A DNA stretch of 64,000 nucleotides from Clostridium culturomicium (GCF_000821305.1 NZ_CCXK01000015.1:188528-252527), one strand, 5' to 3'; shown: positions 33,518-43,262, counted from the stretch's first letter. Program-made: numbers and translations. The notes: generated from the sequence alone by a model not told the origin.

Positions 33518-34417
33518 TTATCTTAATTTTTCAAAGTAAACAGTTAATTTAGTTGGTCCTTCTAGAACTTCTCTTGCTACTATTAAAACCCCATCCTGCC
33601 TTGCTGTAACCTGCCACTTAACTAGTATTATACTTCCACTAAAAATTTCTATCGCAGTTATACATCTTGGATGTACACAGCTTCCATCATTAAAATATGC
33701 TGTCTGCCCCGGGCTAGGATATACTGGTCTATGAGTATGACCTGCAATTATCATCTTTTTTTCTATTTTAGCCCACTCAGCAAGATTTTTTTCAATATTA
33801 TCTTTTTTCCTGTAGTCTTTTGCAGCTCTAGTTGGATCATTTACTCCAAATAACTCCAGTGGCTTCCATAAATATCTTACTAAAGTTCTGCTTAATTTCC
33901 ACAGTTTATTATTAAAGAAATCCACTTGATGTCCATGCAATAACAAAATTTTATCCTTAGTAGGTTTATAATGTAATATAATTCCCTCTTGAACTTTAAT
34001 ACCAGGAAACAACGGCACATCCTTCTTCTGAACACTGTCATACATAGTGTACATATTATCCTTCACATACTTTTCATCTTTCTTAACTATATCATGATTA
34101 CCATAAATTAAATGAAGTCTTTTTTTACTATAAAACTTACTTAAAAGCCAAAATACATGACTGTGTATTTCCTTTATATCATCTAATGATCTATTCTCCC
34201 AAAGCTCATCCCCATCACCTAGCTCAATATAGGTATATCCATTTTCGTAATAATAATTTAAAGCCCGAAAGGCTATACTCTGATTTCTCGCGAAATTATC
34301 ACTCCAATTACCATCACCCCTATGACAATCACTCATCAAAACAAATTTAGAGGTATCATCAAAGCTAATAACATCTGCCTTATTGAACACTTGCGAAATC
34401 TCCTTTAAAGAATTCAT
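33518..34417 (-). CDS. Calcineurin-like metallophosphoesterase
   Basis: 299 residues. Metal ligands and catalytic residues appear in order: LMSDCHRGDGNWSDNF (about 28), IELGDGDELWENR (about 65), IYGNHDIVKK (about 103), LLLHGHQVDF (about 155) and IIAGHTHRPVY (about 228). The GDGDE variant and the helical insert (LWKLSRTLVRYLWKPLELFGV) put it in a LpxH-like/unknown branch. No lipid A is expected in this host, so the substrate is probably another phosphodiester. A single gene upstream of, and on the same strand as, the RiPP genes; no functional link is evident. Confidence 0.85.
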   Translation of the reverse strand: MNSLKEISQVFNKADVISFDDTSKFVLMSDCHRGDGNWSDNFARNQSIAFRALNYYYENGYTYIELGDGDELWENRSLDDIKEIHSHVFWLLSKFYSKKRLHLIYGNHDIVKKDEKYVKDNMYTMYDSVQKKDVPLFPGIKVQEGIILHYKPTKDKILLLHGHQVDFFNNKLWKLSRTLVRYLWKPLELFGVNDPTRAAKDYRKKDNIEKNLAEWAKIEKKMIIAGHTHRPVYPSPGQTAYFNDGSCVHPRCITAIEIFSGSIILVKWQVTARQDGVLIVAREVLEGPTKLTVYFEKLR

Positions 34418-34610
34418 ATTGGTACCCCGCTTTATTAAATTTTCTTCTTATATAATATTCTTGAATTATATTTTATGTTAAAAATATTTGCATGGGTTTA
34501 TGGATAATACTATACTTTATAAGGAATTAACAACTAATTATTTATATAATTAATTCTTATTTTGAGATATCTTAGCAATATAATTTATCTAATTAACTTA
34601 GAAAGGTACA

Positions 34611-35237
34611 ATGATGAAAGAACAAGACTACGAAAGATTATTAAACATAAAAACTAGCGGTAAGGAAAAATTACTTAATTATTCATTCCACTATAATGTC
34701 TATGAACCAACGTCATATGATGCCCTAGCTCTTCTTACTGAGGAATATAATATCCACAGTGAAGACAGCATTATCGATTTTGGTTGTGGAAAAGGAAGAT
34801 TAAACTTTTATTTGAATTATTTTTTTGGAGCAACTGTGACTGGAATTGAAATGAATAAATACTATTTTGAAGAAGCTATAGCTAATAAAAAAAGTTATTT
34901 ACAAAATCACAAAACTAAAGAAAATAAGATAAACTTTTTATGCTGTCTAGCAGAAGAATATGAAATAAAACCTTCAGATAATAAATTTTATTTTTTTAAC
35001 CCATTTTCACTCTCTATTTTTATAAAGGTTCTTGGTAATATATTCGACTCCCTTGATAACCATGAACGACCAATTGATTTAATACTTTACTATCCTTCAG
35101 AGGACTTTATAGATTACCTCGAAAACAGTACCGCTTTTAATTTAATAAAAGAAATTAAATTAAAAGCGCTATATAAAACTGACCCGAATCAACGTTTTTT
35201 AATTTATCACTTAAATTACAACAATCCTATACATTAA
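34611..35237 (+). CDS. Class I SAM-dependent methyltransferase
   Basis: 208 residues. SAM-binding motif I is SIIDFGCGKGRLNFYL (about 56-71), followed by VTGIEMNKYYFEEA (motif II acidic residue) and the post-motif FYFFNPFSLSIFIKVLGN. The FNPF motif resembles N-methyltransferases with a NPP-type active site, though here with F. The acceptor is unknown. ATGs at 34611 and 34614 are both compatible with the AAAGG site. A single gene with its own terminator. Confidence 0.85.
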   Translation: MMKEQDYERLLNIKTSGKEKLLNYSFHYNVYEPTSYDALALLTEEYNIHSEDSIIDFGCGKGRLNFYLNYFFGATVTGIEMNKYYFEEAIANKKSYLQNHKTKENKINFLCCLAEEYEIKPSDNKFYFFNPFSLSIFIKVLGNIFDSLDNHERPIDLILYYPSEDFIDYLENSTAFNLIKEIKLKALYKTDPNQRFLIYHLNYNNPIH

Positions 35238-35268
35238 AAAGAACTTCGAGCTCTCTCGAAGTTCTTTT
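35237..35268. terminator. Bidirectional terminator after the methyltransferase gene
   Basis: A 14-bp perfect stem AAAAGAACTTCGAG / CTCGAAGTTCTTTT with a CTCT loop, between converging genes. Confidence 0.92.
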
Positions 35269-35280
35269 ATTATCATTATT

Positions 35281-36681
35281 TTAATAGTAGCAAATTACAG
35301 GTATACCAGCCTCTATATTATTAAATATTGCTTCTGCTACACTATATGGAAGATTTACACATCCATGAGAACCATCATACTGATATATTCCTCCACCAAA
35401 TGATCCTCTCCATATAGCATCATGTAAGCCTATATCCCAGTTAAATGGCATCCAAAAGCTAACTGGTGATTCATAACCTGGGCCCCTCAAAATAGCATTT
35501 CTTTCAGTATATTTTAATACATAAGTTCCTTGTGGCGTTGCATATTGAGTATTAGCTGTACCCGTAACACAACTTCCTGATGTAATCAAGTTACCATCTT
35601 TATAATACCATACCTGTTGAGTAGTTAAATTTATTTCAACATAGGTATTACCAACATCACTTCCAGTTCTTGACGCTGCACTTTGATCATAACTTGGATC
35701 TATTGTTACAGATTCCCCACTTCCTATAGCATCTCTAATAGCTTGAATTGTGCTTTCTTTATCAAGAATCCAACCATAATCTCCTCCAACAACTGTTGCT
35801 GTAGTTCCTAAAGAGGTACTGAATTGCCTTGTACTTCCATAAGTGTTGTAGCTTGCTGCTAAGCTATCAGCATAACTATTAATGTAATCCTCATTAATAG
35901 CTACATTATAATTTTCATCTACATCTAACCAAGTACTAATAGTTGCCCCACTTAGCAATTCCTTTGTGTCTCCAAAATTAAATGTTATATTAGTGGCAGT
36001 ATACTTATCAAGCTTAGCTTTAGCATCAATAATTTCTTTAGAATCAGATAGCACTATTGGATTTTCATAATAACCTAATTCTTCAAATTTTATCTCTTGT
36101 TCTCTATTTACTATTGAATTTATAATACCTTTTGATACTTCCTCTGATTTTAGTTTATTACCTTTAATCTCTGGTGTAATTACGAATTCTCCAGCCTTTA
36201 ATTCCAGCACTGCATTCTGCGGTTCAACAACGTTTTCTGTCTTTAAGCAATCTAACTTATCAATTGCTCCCTTTAAAGCAGCCTCATCATATTTTACCTC
36301 TTCTTTTAACTCAATATCCTTCTTCCCAAAGAATCCGGATATCCATCCATAAGGGCTTTGCTTTTTTTTCAAATTTTCAATATCATTACCTAATTCATAC
36401 TCATATCCAATATCTGAACCCTTAATAACCTCAGTTTTTCCATCGCGCTCAACCAACTTTAATTCATAATCATTCGCTTTTGCTGTAATTTCTTTTTTAA
36501 CTTCATCTACAGTTTTATAGCTAGCATTCACTCCATTAATTGTTGTTCCATAACGAAAATGATTTGTAAAGAAAAAAGCTATCCCAAGATATATTGCTAA
36601 CAAAGCACAAACCCCTGCTAATATTCCTAATATAATTTTTTTATTGGGACCTTTTCTAAGTTCAGTAGTTTTAGTTTCCAT
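35281..36681 (-). CDS. L,D-transpeptidase with peptidoglycan-binding-like repeats (YkuD family)
   Basis: 466 residues from ATG 36681. A short cytoplasmic start, one membrane helix (about 17-37, IILGILAGVCALLAIYLGIA), two VanW-type/PG_binding_4 domains (about 50-330; TINGVNASYKTVDEVKKEI and the TVVGGDYGWILDKE element) and a C-terminal YkuD domain with catalytic H-x...SHGCVNLPYSVAEA (Cys near 445). It makes 3-3 or Lpp-like crosslinks at the outer face. The upstream extension to 36705 is rejected since AAGGAGGGG lies between it and the chosen ATG. It is convergent with the methyltransferase and co-directional with the glycosyltransferase gene upstream. Confidence 0.9.
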   Translation of the reverse strand: METKTTELRKGPNKKIILGILAGVCALLAIYLGIAFFFTNHFRYGTTINGVNASYKTVDEVKKEITAKANDYELKLVERDGKTEVIKGSDIGYEYELGNDIENLKKKQSPYGWISGFFGKKDIELKEEVKYDEAALKGAIDKLDCLKTENVVEPQNAVLELKAGEFVITPEIKGNKLKSEEVSKGIINSIVNREQEIKFEELGYYENPIVLSDSKEIIDAKAKLDKYTATNITFNFGDTKELLSGATISTWLDVDENYNVAINEDYINSYADSLAASYNTYGSTRQFSTSLGTTATVVGGDYGWILDKESTIQAIRDAIGSGESVTIDPSYDQSAASRTGSDVGNTYVEINLTTQQVWYYKDGNLITSGSCVTGTANTQYATPQGTYVLKYTERNAILRGPGYESPVSFWMPFNWDIGLHDAIWRGSFGGGIYQYDGSHGCVNLPYSVAEAIFNNIEAGIPVICYY

Positions 36682-36807
36682 AGCAGAACCCCTCCTTGAT
36701 AACATTTTACCAATATTTGTATTTAATTGCCATACTTTTCCTCTTGTTATGCGTAAAAATTTTTATCAAGTTTGTTTATTATATAAATTAATTTTATATA
36801 ATAAAAA

Positions 36808-36831
36808 AGCTCTGCAATTATATGCAAAGCT
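36808..36831 (-). terminator. Terminator of the glycosyltransferase gene
   Basis: AGCTCTGCA (36808-36816) pairs with TGCAAAGCT (36823-36831) with one G-U pair on the minus strand, followed there by a six-base T run. It begins 2 bases after the stop codon. Confidence 0.82.
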
Positions 36832-36832
36832 C

Positions 36833-37552
36833 TTACTGTTCAACAAATCTATATAAACTTTCTTCATATACTTCCTCTACTAAATCTCTAGAAACATAAT
36901 TATTTTTAATCATCGCTGATATTACAATTTGACTTCTCACCTCTGCACCCTCATAATTCTTAGATAATGCATAGTAATCTGGTGCTTGTGGTAATCCGGC
37001 CAATAAAACAGCTTCATCAAAGTTAATTTCTTTTGGAGCCTTTCCAAAATATACTTCTGAAGCATTTTTTATTCCCCAGTTTCCATCTCCATAATATATT
37101 TCATTAACATACAACTCCAAAATTTCATCCTTGGAGTATTTTGCCTCCAATCTGTTAACTACAAATAGTTCTGCTATTTTTCTTTCAAATTTTTGTTCAT
37201 TTGTGAAAAATAAATTCTTTGCAAGCTGTTGAGATATTGTACTTCCTCCCATAACTATTTCACCAGCTCTTAAATTGCTGACTACAGCTCTACCTAATGA
37301 TATATAATCTATTCCACCATGCTTATAAAACCTATGGTCCTCCACTGCTACAATACCATTCAGAAAATCCTTTGATATATCCTTAAGTTCAACATAATCT
37401 TCACTTTCTCTTAAACTTGTAACTTTTTCTTCTATACTAATTTTTGAAATTGAAGTTTTATATAGTAAATAGCCACTACCAATTAAATATGTTCCTAATA
37501 AAAATCCAATAACCATAAAACAAAGCACTATATTTTTTAATAGTTTCTTCAT
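36833..37552 (-). CDS. Monofunctional peptidoglycan glycosyltransferase (GT51)
   Basis: 239 residues. An N-terminal membrane anchor (about 7-30) precedes a complete GT51 domain: VAVEDHRFYKHGGIDYISLGRA (catalytic Glu), GGSTISQQLAKNLFFT, KIAELFVVNRLEAKYSKDEILELYVNEIYYGDG, and GLPQAPDYYALSKN. It polymerises lipid II into glycan strands outside the membrane. There is no transpeptidase domain, so it is MtgA-like. The L,D-transpeptidase gene lies 151 bases downstream, after a terminator, giving a small cell-wall cluster. Confidence 0.92.
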   Translation of the reverse strand: MKKLLKNIVLCFMVIGFLLGTYLIGSGYLLYKTSISKISIEEKVTSLRESEDYVELKDISKDFLNGIVAVEDHRFYKHGGIDYISLGRAVVSNLRAGEIVMGGSTISQQLAKNLFFTNEQKFERKIAELFVVNRLEAKYSKDEILELYVNEIYYGDGNWGIKNASEVYFGKAPKEINFDEAVLLAGLPQAPDYYALSKNYEGAEVRSQIVISAMIKNNYVSRDLVEEVYEESLYRFVEQ

Positions 37553-37693
37553 AAAACCATCTCCTTAAGTTCGAATGAATATGAAAATGAGTTTCCTCTT
37601 TTAAGTTATTCTATACTTTTATTATAAATTACCTAAGGGAAAAGTTTTATCGATGTAGCTTACAGCTATCTTACATTATTGTCATATAAAAAA

Positions 37694-37724
37694 AGCAATA
37701 GCTACATGATAAGTAACTATCGCT
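37694..37724 (-). terminator. Terminator of the eno gene
   Basis: AGCAATAGCTAC (37694-37705) pairs with GTAACTATCGCT (37713-37724), with two G-U pairs on the minus strand, followed there by TTTTTTTAT. It ends the eno transcript. Confidence 0.85.
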
Positions 37725-37737
37725 TACAAAAATTATT

Positions 37738-39030
37738 CTATTTCTTTAAGTTGTAGAAAGATTTTAATCCACAATATCTTGAGTTTTTACCCACAGCTTC
37801 TTCAATTCTTAACAGTTGGTTGTATTTAGCCACTCTGTCTGTTCTTGATGGAGCTCCAGTTTTAATTTGTCCAACATTTAGAGCAACTGATAAATCTGCT
37901 ATTGTTGTATCTTCAGTTTCTCCTGATCTATGAGACATAACCGCTGTATATCCAGCCCTCTTAGCCATTTCTATAGCATCTAAAGTTTCTGTGATTGTTC
38001 CGATTTGGTTAACCTTTATTAAGATAGAATTAGCAATTCCTGCTTCTATTCCTCTTTCTAATCTGTCAGTATTAGTAACAAATAGATCATCTCCAACAAG
38101 CTGAACCTTTTTACCTAATCTCTCAGTTAGCTCTTTCCAGCCATCCCAATCCTCTTCGTTTAATCCATCTTCTATAGTAACTATTGGGAAGTTAGTTATC
38201 CACTCTTCATATAAATCTATCATCTGAGTAGAAGTTAACTCTTTTCCTTCTCCAGCTAATACATATGTCTTAGTTTCATCGTTGTACATTTCTGATGCAG
38301 CGACGTCCATTCCAAGCATTATATCTTTTCCTGGCTCATATCCAGCCTTTGTAATAGCTTCAACGATTAACTCTAAAGCAGCTCTGTTTGAAGATAAGTT
38401 TGGTGCAAATCCACCCTCATCACCAACTCCGCAACCTAATCCTTTTTCACCTAATACCTTCTTAAGGGCATGGAATACCTCCGCACCCATTCTTAGTGCT
38501 TCCTTAAACGTAGGAGCCCCTACTGGCAAAATCATAAACTCTTGTACGTCTACGTTGTTATCAGCATGCTCTCCACCATTTAAAATATTCATCATTGGAA
38601 CTGGTAATTGCTTAGCATTTACTCCACCAATGTACTTGTATAATGGTAAACCTGTTTCCTGCGCAGCAGCTCTTGCAACGGCCATAGAAACTCCTAGTAT
38701 TGCGTTAGCTCCTAATTTGCCTTTGTTATATGTTCCATCCAGATCAATCATAAGCTTGTCTACTAATGGTTGATCAGTTCCCTCAACGCCTTTTAAAGCC
38801 GGGGCAATAACTTCATTGACGTTATTAACAGCCTTTTCAACACCTTTACCTAAATATCTGCTTTTGTCTCCATCTCTTAACTCAACAGCTTCAAAAGCTC
38901 CTGTTGATGCACCTGATGGAACAATAGCTCTTCCTTTTGCTCCACTATGTAATGTAACCTCAACTTCTACAGTTGGATTTCCTCTTGAATCTAAAACTTC
39001 TCTTGCGTATACTGCTTCTATTACTGACAT
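37738..39030 (-). CDS. eno: Enolase (phosphopyruvate hydratase)
   Basis: 430 residues, the standard bacterial length. Conserved segments: AREVLDSRGNPTVEVEV, PSGASTGAFEAVELRDGD, GVGDEGGFAPNL, metal ligands in GMDVAASEMY, TIEDGLNEEDWDGW and VGDDLFVTNT, then the signature ILIKVNQIGTITETLDAI and SHRSGETEDTTIADL. It converts 2-phosphoglycerate to PEP. It is the last gene of a run cdaR, glxK, gntP, pyk, eno on this strand. The ribosome site AAAGGAGAG is strong. Confidence 0.98.
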   Translation of the reverse strand: MSVIEAVYAREVLDSRGNPTVEVEVTLHSGAKGRAIVPSGASTGAFEAVELRDGDKSRYLGKGVEKAVNNVNEVIAPALKGVEGTDQPLVDKLMIDLDGTYNKGKLGANAILGVSMAVARAAAQETGLPLYKYIGGVNAKQLPVPMMNILNGGEHADNNVDVQEFMILPVGAPTFKEALRMGAEVFHALKKVLGEKGLGCGVGDEGGFAPNLSSNRAALELIVEAITKAGYEPGKDIMLGMDVAASEMYNDETKTYVLAGEGKELTSTQMIDLYEEWITNFPIVTIEDGLNEEDWDGWKELTERLGKKVQLVGDDLFVTNTDRLERGIEAGIANSILIKVNQIGTITETLDAIEMAKRAGYTAVMSHRSGETEDTTIADLSVALNVGQIKTGAPSRTDRVAKYNQLLRIEEAVGKNSRYCGLKSFYNLKK

Positions 39031-39050
39031 ATGTATCTCTCCTTTTTTAC

Positions 39051-39081
39051 ATATCCTAGAGCTTTTTCAGCCCTAGGATAT
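39051..39081 (-). other. Hairpin between pyk and eno
   Basis: A perfect 9-bp stem ATATCCTAG / CTAGGATAT just upstream of the eno ribosome site. On the minus strand it lacks a T run, so it is unlikely to terminate; a processing or stabilising hairpin that lets eno be expressed separately is more likely. Confidence 0.55.
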
Positions 39082-39103
39082 TTTTATAAATTTAGCTGAT
39101 TAA

Positions 39104-40528
39104 TTATATAGTGTGAACTTTTATAAGGTTTGTTGTACCCTTAACACCTATTGGAGCTCCAGCTGTAATTATAACTAAGTCTCCATCTTCAACTAAATCT
39201 TGCTCTTTTGCTGAATCTATAGATTTACCTATCATTTCATCTATGTTTCCAACTCCAGAAGTTTTTACTGGATATACTCCCCAGCATAAAGCTAATCTTC
39301 TCATTACACCTTCGTCTTGAGTTGTAGCGATAATTGGAGCTTCTGGTCTAAATCTTGAAACCATTTTTGCAGTATAACCTGAACTTGTAAATGTAACTAT
39401 TGCTGCTGCATTAAGGCTCATAGCTGTTGTGCAAGTTGCCAAACTTATAGCATTTGTTACTGAACACTCATGTAAAGTCTTTCCTCTTAAAATTACATTG
39501 TGATCTAAGCTTTGCTCAGTTCTCTTTGCGATAGCTGCCATTGTTTTAACAGCTTCTACTGGGTATTTACCTGCAGCAGTTTCTCCAGAAAGCATTATAG
39601 CATCTGTACCATCGTAGATAGCGTTTGCTACGTCTGTAACTTCAGCTCTAGTTGGTCTTGGGTTTCTCATCATAGAGTCAAGCATTTGAGTAGCAGTTAT
39701 AACTGGTTTACCTACTTTATTACATTTCTCTATCATCATTTTTTGAGCTATTGGCACTTCCTCTGTTGGTATTTCAACTCCAAGGTCTCCTCTAGCTACC
39801 ATTATTCCATCAGATACTTCAATGATTTCATCAATATTGTCTATACCTTCTTGGTTTTCTATTTTAGAAATTATTTCTATATGCTCAGCGTTGTTTTTAG
39901 CTAAAACTTCTTTTATAGCTAAAACGTCTGATGCTTTTCTTACGAAAGAAGCTGCAATAAAGTCTATTCCTTGAGATATACCAAATTCAATATCACTTAT
40001 ATCTTTTTCAGTTAAAGCTGGAAGATTGATTTTAACACCTGGAACGTTAACTCCTTTGTGGTTTTTAACTATTCCTGAGTTCTCAACTATACAGTGTATA
40101 TCATCACCATTAACTTCTTTAACTTTTAATCCTACTAGACCATCATCTATAAGGATTGTATCTCCTGCTACTACATCGCTTGCTAACCCTTTATAGCTTA
40201 CTGTACATATTTCTTTAGTTCCTAAAACATCTTTCATTGTTATAGTAAACTCTTGTCCTTCTTCAAGTAAAACTTCCGGTAAAGAGAAGCTTCCTGTTCT
40301 GATTTCTGGACCCTTTGTATCAAGTAATATTGCTACAGGTTGGCCAAGGTCTTCTCTAACTTTTTTAACGATATCCATTCTACCTTTATGTTCTTCGTGT
40401 GATCCGTGCGAGAAGTTAAATCTGCATACATTTAAACCGTTTTTAACTAATTCTGTTAATACTTCTTCTTTATCTGATGCAGGACCTAATGTACATACTA
40501 TTTTTGTTCTCTTATTATCTCTTAACAT
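39104..40528 (-). CDS. pyk: Pyruvate kinase
   Basis: 474 residues, typical of clostridial pyruvate kinases without the extra PEP-utiliser domain. Conserved segments: RTKIVCTLGPAS, CRFNFSHGSHEEH, DTKGPEIRTG, the active-site signature IEIISKIENQEGIDNIDEI, MVARGDLGVEIP, and TDVANAIYDGTDAIMLSGETAAG. It transfers phosphate from PEP to ADP, giving pyruvate. The frame opens five codons earlier (40543), but GAGGAGA lies between, so ATG 40528 is chosen. It is placed between gntP and eno, an order that serves glycerate breakdown. Confidence 0.97.
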   Translation of the reverse strand: MLRDNKRTKIVCTLGPASDKEEVLTELVKNGLNVCRFNFSHGSHEEHKGRMDIVKKVREDLGQPVAILLDTKGPEIRTGSFSLPEVLLEEGQEFTITMKDVLGTKEICTVSYKGLASDVVAGDTILIDDGLVGLKVKEVNGDDIHCIVENSGIVKNHKGVNVPGVKINLPALTEKDISDIEFGISQGIDFIAASFVRKASDVLAIKEVLAKNNAEHIEIISKIENQEGIDNIDEIIEVSDGIMVARGDLGVEIPTEEVPIAQKMMIEKCNKVGKPVITATQMLDSMMRNPRPTRAEVTDVANAIYDGTDAIMLSGETAAGKYPVEAVKTMAAIAKRTEQSLDHNVILRGKTLHECSVTNAISLATCTTAMSLNAAAIVTFTSSGYTAKMVSRFRPEAPIIATTQDEGVMRRLALCWGVYPVKTSGVGNIDEMIGKSIDSAKEQDLVEDGDLVIITAGAPIGVKGTTNLIKVHTI

Positions 40529-40584
40529 TTGTATTCTCCTCATTTCTTAATCTTTAGTCTAAAATAGCCTTTCTCGAACCCATA

Positions 40585-40623
40585 GACAACCTAAGAATAA
40601 AATCACCTCATTCTTAGGTTGTC
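40585..40623 (-). other. Long hairpin between gntP and pyk
   Basis: A perfect 14-bp stem GACAACCTAAGAAT / ATTCTTAGGTTGTC with an 11-base loop, 7 bases after the gntP stop. No T run follows on either strand (minus-strand tail TATGGGTTCG). It is therefore a poor terminator; an RNase processing or transcript-stabilising element is likely. Confidence 0.6.
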
Positions 40624-40630
40624 GTAATAT

Positions 40631-41899
40631 CTATAATATTATTCCGTAAATAATAGTAGAAACTATTGTCATTGAAAGTCCTATTAATGACTCATATGGT
40701 ATTAATTTTAAACGTTGACCAATTGTCATATTAGTAGCTCCAGCTGTAGCATGGAAGAACGATCCATGTGGTAAATGATCAAGTACTGTTGCACCTGTAT
40801 GAACCATAGCTGCGCCACCAAGTGGAGAAATTCCAACACCCATTATAGCTTGTCCAAATGTTGCTGAAGCTATAGTTGCCCCTGATGTAGTAGAAGCAGT
40901 AGCCGCAGACATTAGTATACCAGAAAATGGTGCTAATAGGAAGGCTGGCATGTTAATTGCGTTAAGGAAATTTATTGTAGTCGCTTGCAAAGTTGAAGCT
41001 TTAATTATTCCTGCAACTGTTCCAGTTCCTATAAGAAGTAATGCAACAGGCATCATTTTTGTTAATCCAAAAGTAATGTACTCATTTGTGTGTTTAGCTT
41101 TTCCCATTACAACAACACCAACTAGTCCTCCAACTGGTAAAGCTATAAGTGGATCCACTGAAATTCCTGCTATTGGTCTTAGTGCAAGTAATGCAATTGC
41201 CACTAATGGTCCAATGATTGCTGCAAAGAAAGATGGTAGTTCTTCAGCTTCTAAATCATCTGCTACTACTTCTTCCACTGATTTCTCTACTTTAAACTTC
41301 TTAGCAAGAAGTGATGTTAATAATACTGTAACTGCAAGTCCAACAATTGCTGGTATTATATTTGCCATCATTAAAGATGATAATTCAACACCAAAATTCT
41401 CAGCTGCTGCTATTGTGTTAGGATTTGGTGATATAACGTTTCCTGCTTTCCCTCCACCAATCATAGCTAAAAGTACTAATATTGGAGAGTAGCCTAATCT
41501 TTTTGAAATTGCTAGTGCTATTGGCGCAACTGTTATAACTGCTACGTCTATGAATACACCAACTGATGTTAAAATCATTGTTGATAGTGCTAATGCAAAT
41601 AATGCTCTCTTCTCTCCCAAGGTTTTTACAATCTGGTCTGCTATCTTAGCCGCTGCGCCAGTTTTAATAAGTACCCCTGCAAGAACTCCCGAAGTAATTA
41701 TACGTAAAATTGCCGGCATAATATCCTTTGCACCGCTCATCATTACGTTAACTGTTCCGGTAAGCCCGGCTCCACCAACTACTCCTCCGACTACAGCACC
41801 TAATATTAAGCTGTAAACTGGATGTAATTTTTTAATAATTAATGTTATTGCCACCGCTAACCCAAGCAATGCCCCAATTGTTGTGATTTGTACGTCCAT
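40631..41899 (-). CDS. GntP family permease (probable glycerate/gluconate transporter)
   Basis: 422 residues with about 12-14 membrane helices. GntP landmarks: KLHPVYSLILGAVVGG, ITSGVLAGVLIKTGAAAKIAD, the GGGKAGNVISPNPNTIAAAENF loop, and the C-terminal AATASTTSGATIASATFG and LPHGSFFHATAGATNM. The family imports gluconate, glycerate and related sugar acids with H+. Context (glycerate kinase next door, CdaR regulator) points to D-glycerate. The frame starts seven codons earlier (41920); ATG 41899 is preferred because GAGGTGA lies 8 bases upstream of it. Confidence 0.9.
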   Translation of the reverse strand: MDVQITTIGALLGLAVAITLIIKKLHPVYSLILGAVVGGVVGGAGLTGTVNVMMSGAKDIMPAILRIITSGVLAGVLIKTGAAAKIADQIVKTLGEKRALFALALSTMILTSVGVFIDVAVITVAPIALAISKRLGYSPILVLLAMIGGGKAGNVISPNPNTIAAAENFGVELSSLMMANIIPAIVGLAVTVLLTSLLAKKFKVEKSVEEVVADDLEAEELPSFFAAIIGPLVAIALLALRPIAGISVDPLIALPVGGLVGVVVMGKAKHTNEYITFGLTKMMPVALLLIGTGTVAGIIKASTLQATTINFLNAINMPAFLLAPFSGILMSAATASTTSGATIASATFGQAIMGVGISPLGGAAMVHTGATVLDHLPHGSFFHATAGATNMTIGQRLKLIPYESLIGLSMTIVSTIIYGIIL

Positions 41900-41976
41900 T
41901 ATTAAATTCACCTCATTCAAATTTATCTACGGTTTATTAAATACAAAAGATTATCCTCTCTTGTTATTAATCAGTA

Positions 41977-43113
41977 TTATATAGCTTTAATAAGTCTGAA
42001 AATCTGTTCTGTTGTTGCAGTCATATTTTTTGATGCGTTTTCCTTCTTAATAGCTTCTTCTAATGACATAGCTGCATTTACTATTGAGAAATACGCATCT
42101 ATACCTTCTTCATTACACTTAACTGCATCATCTGTCGTACATCCAGCTATTGCTATAACCTTAGCTCCATGCTTTTTAGCAATCTTAGCAACGCCTATAG
42201 GAGCTTTTCCCATTGCTGTCTGATTATCAAGTCTTCCCTCTCCAGTTATAACTATATCTGCACCTTTAACTACTTCTTCAAGGTTTATTTCATCTAAAAT
42301 TATTTTGATTCCTGATTCTAATCTTGCATTTAAGAAACCTATAAATCCAAAACCTAACCCCCCTGCTGCTCCTGCCCCTGGAACTTCTGCAACATCTTTT
42401 CCTAGTTCTTTTTTAACCACTTCTGCAAAGGCTCTTAACCCCGCATCTAACTCTTTAACAATATCTTGTGTTGCGCCCTTTTGTGGTCCATATATATATG
42501 CTGCTCCATTCTCTCCAAATAATGGATTGTTAACATCACAGGCAATTTTAAAGTTACATTCATCTAACTGTTTTAATCTATTTTCAGTTTTTATACTTTT
42601 TATCTTATTTAGGACTTGTCCTCCAAATCCAACTAACTCGCCAGCCTCATCATAAAACTCAAAGCCTAAAGCTTGAAGCATACCAACACCTGCATCGTTA
42701 GTAGCACTTCCCCCTATACCAACAATAAAGTTTCTACAGCCTCTTTCAATTGCTTCTTTTATCATTTCCCCTACACCATATGTTGTAGTGTATAGTGGAT
42801 TTTTTAAGTTGTTTGGAACTAAAGCAAATCCAGCCGCTTGAGCCATTTCTATAATTGCAGTATTGGTTTCCTTTAATACCCCGTATTTAGCATCAACCTT
42901 ATCAACTACAGGTCCTGTAACTGAAGTAACAATTGCTTCCCCATTCATACCTTCAACTAATGCATCTACAGTACCTTCTCCACCATCAGCTAATGGCATT
43001 ATTGTTATTTCTGTATCTCTATCAACCTTTAATATACCTTCTTTTATAGCATTTGCTGCTTCCATTGAACTTAAACTACTTTTTAATGAATCTATTGATA
43101 TTACAACTTTCAT
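41977..43113 (-). CDS. glxK: Glycerate kinase (GlxK/GarK type, forms 2-phosphoglycerate)
   Basis: 378 residues, the usual length. Landmarks: VVISIDSLKSSLSSMEAANAI, MPLADGGEGTVDALV, FIVGIGGSATNDAGVGMLQALGFEFYD, KIACDVNNPLFGENGAAYIYGPQKGA, and VITGEGRLDNQTAMGKAPIGVAKIA. Class I glycerate kinases transfer phosphate from ATP to the 2-OH of D-glycerate. The product is the substrate of the enolase encoded in the same cluster. The ribosome site is AAGGGAGG. It sits 77 bases upstream of gntP and 149 bases downstream of cdaR. Confidence 0.95.
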   Translation of the reverse strand: MKVVISIDSLKSSLSSMEAANAIKEGILKVDRDTEITIMPLADGGEGTVDALVEGMNGEAIVTSVTGPVVDKVDAKYGVLKETNTAIIEMAQAAGFALVPNNLKNPLYTTTYGVGEMIKEAIERGCRNFIVGIGGSATNDAGVGMLQALGFEFYDEAGELVGFGGQVLNKIKSIKTENRLKQLDECNFKIACDVNNPLFGENGAAYIYGPQKGATQDIVKELDAGLRAFAEVVKKELGKDVAEVPGAGAAGGLGFGFIGFLNARLESGIKIILDEINLEEVVKGADIVITGEGRLDNQTAMGKAPIGVAKIAKKHGAKVIAIAGCTTDDAVKCNEEGIDAYFSIVNAAMSLEEAIKKENASKNMTATTEQIFRLIKAI

Positions 43114-43262
43114 GATTTCAGCCTCCCTTGTGATATTATTGTATCAAGACCTAAATCACCTTTCTATAGTCCAAGTACTAATATAATACGTTTTCATACT
43201 CATTTTTTTGTTACATATAACATTTAAATCTTAAATTGAATATGATAACCAATTTACAATAT

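Noticed and set aside
39051..39081. Terminator between pyk and eno
   Set aside because: The T run is on the plus strand only, where there is no gene; on the coding strand the stem is followed by GTAAAAAAGG.
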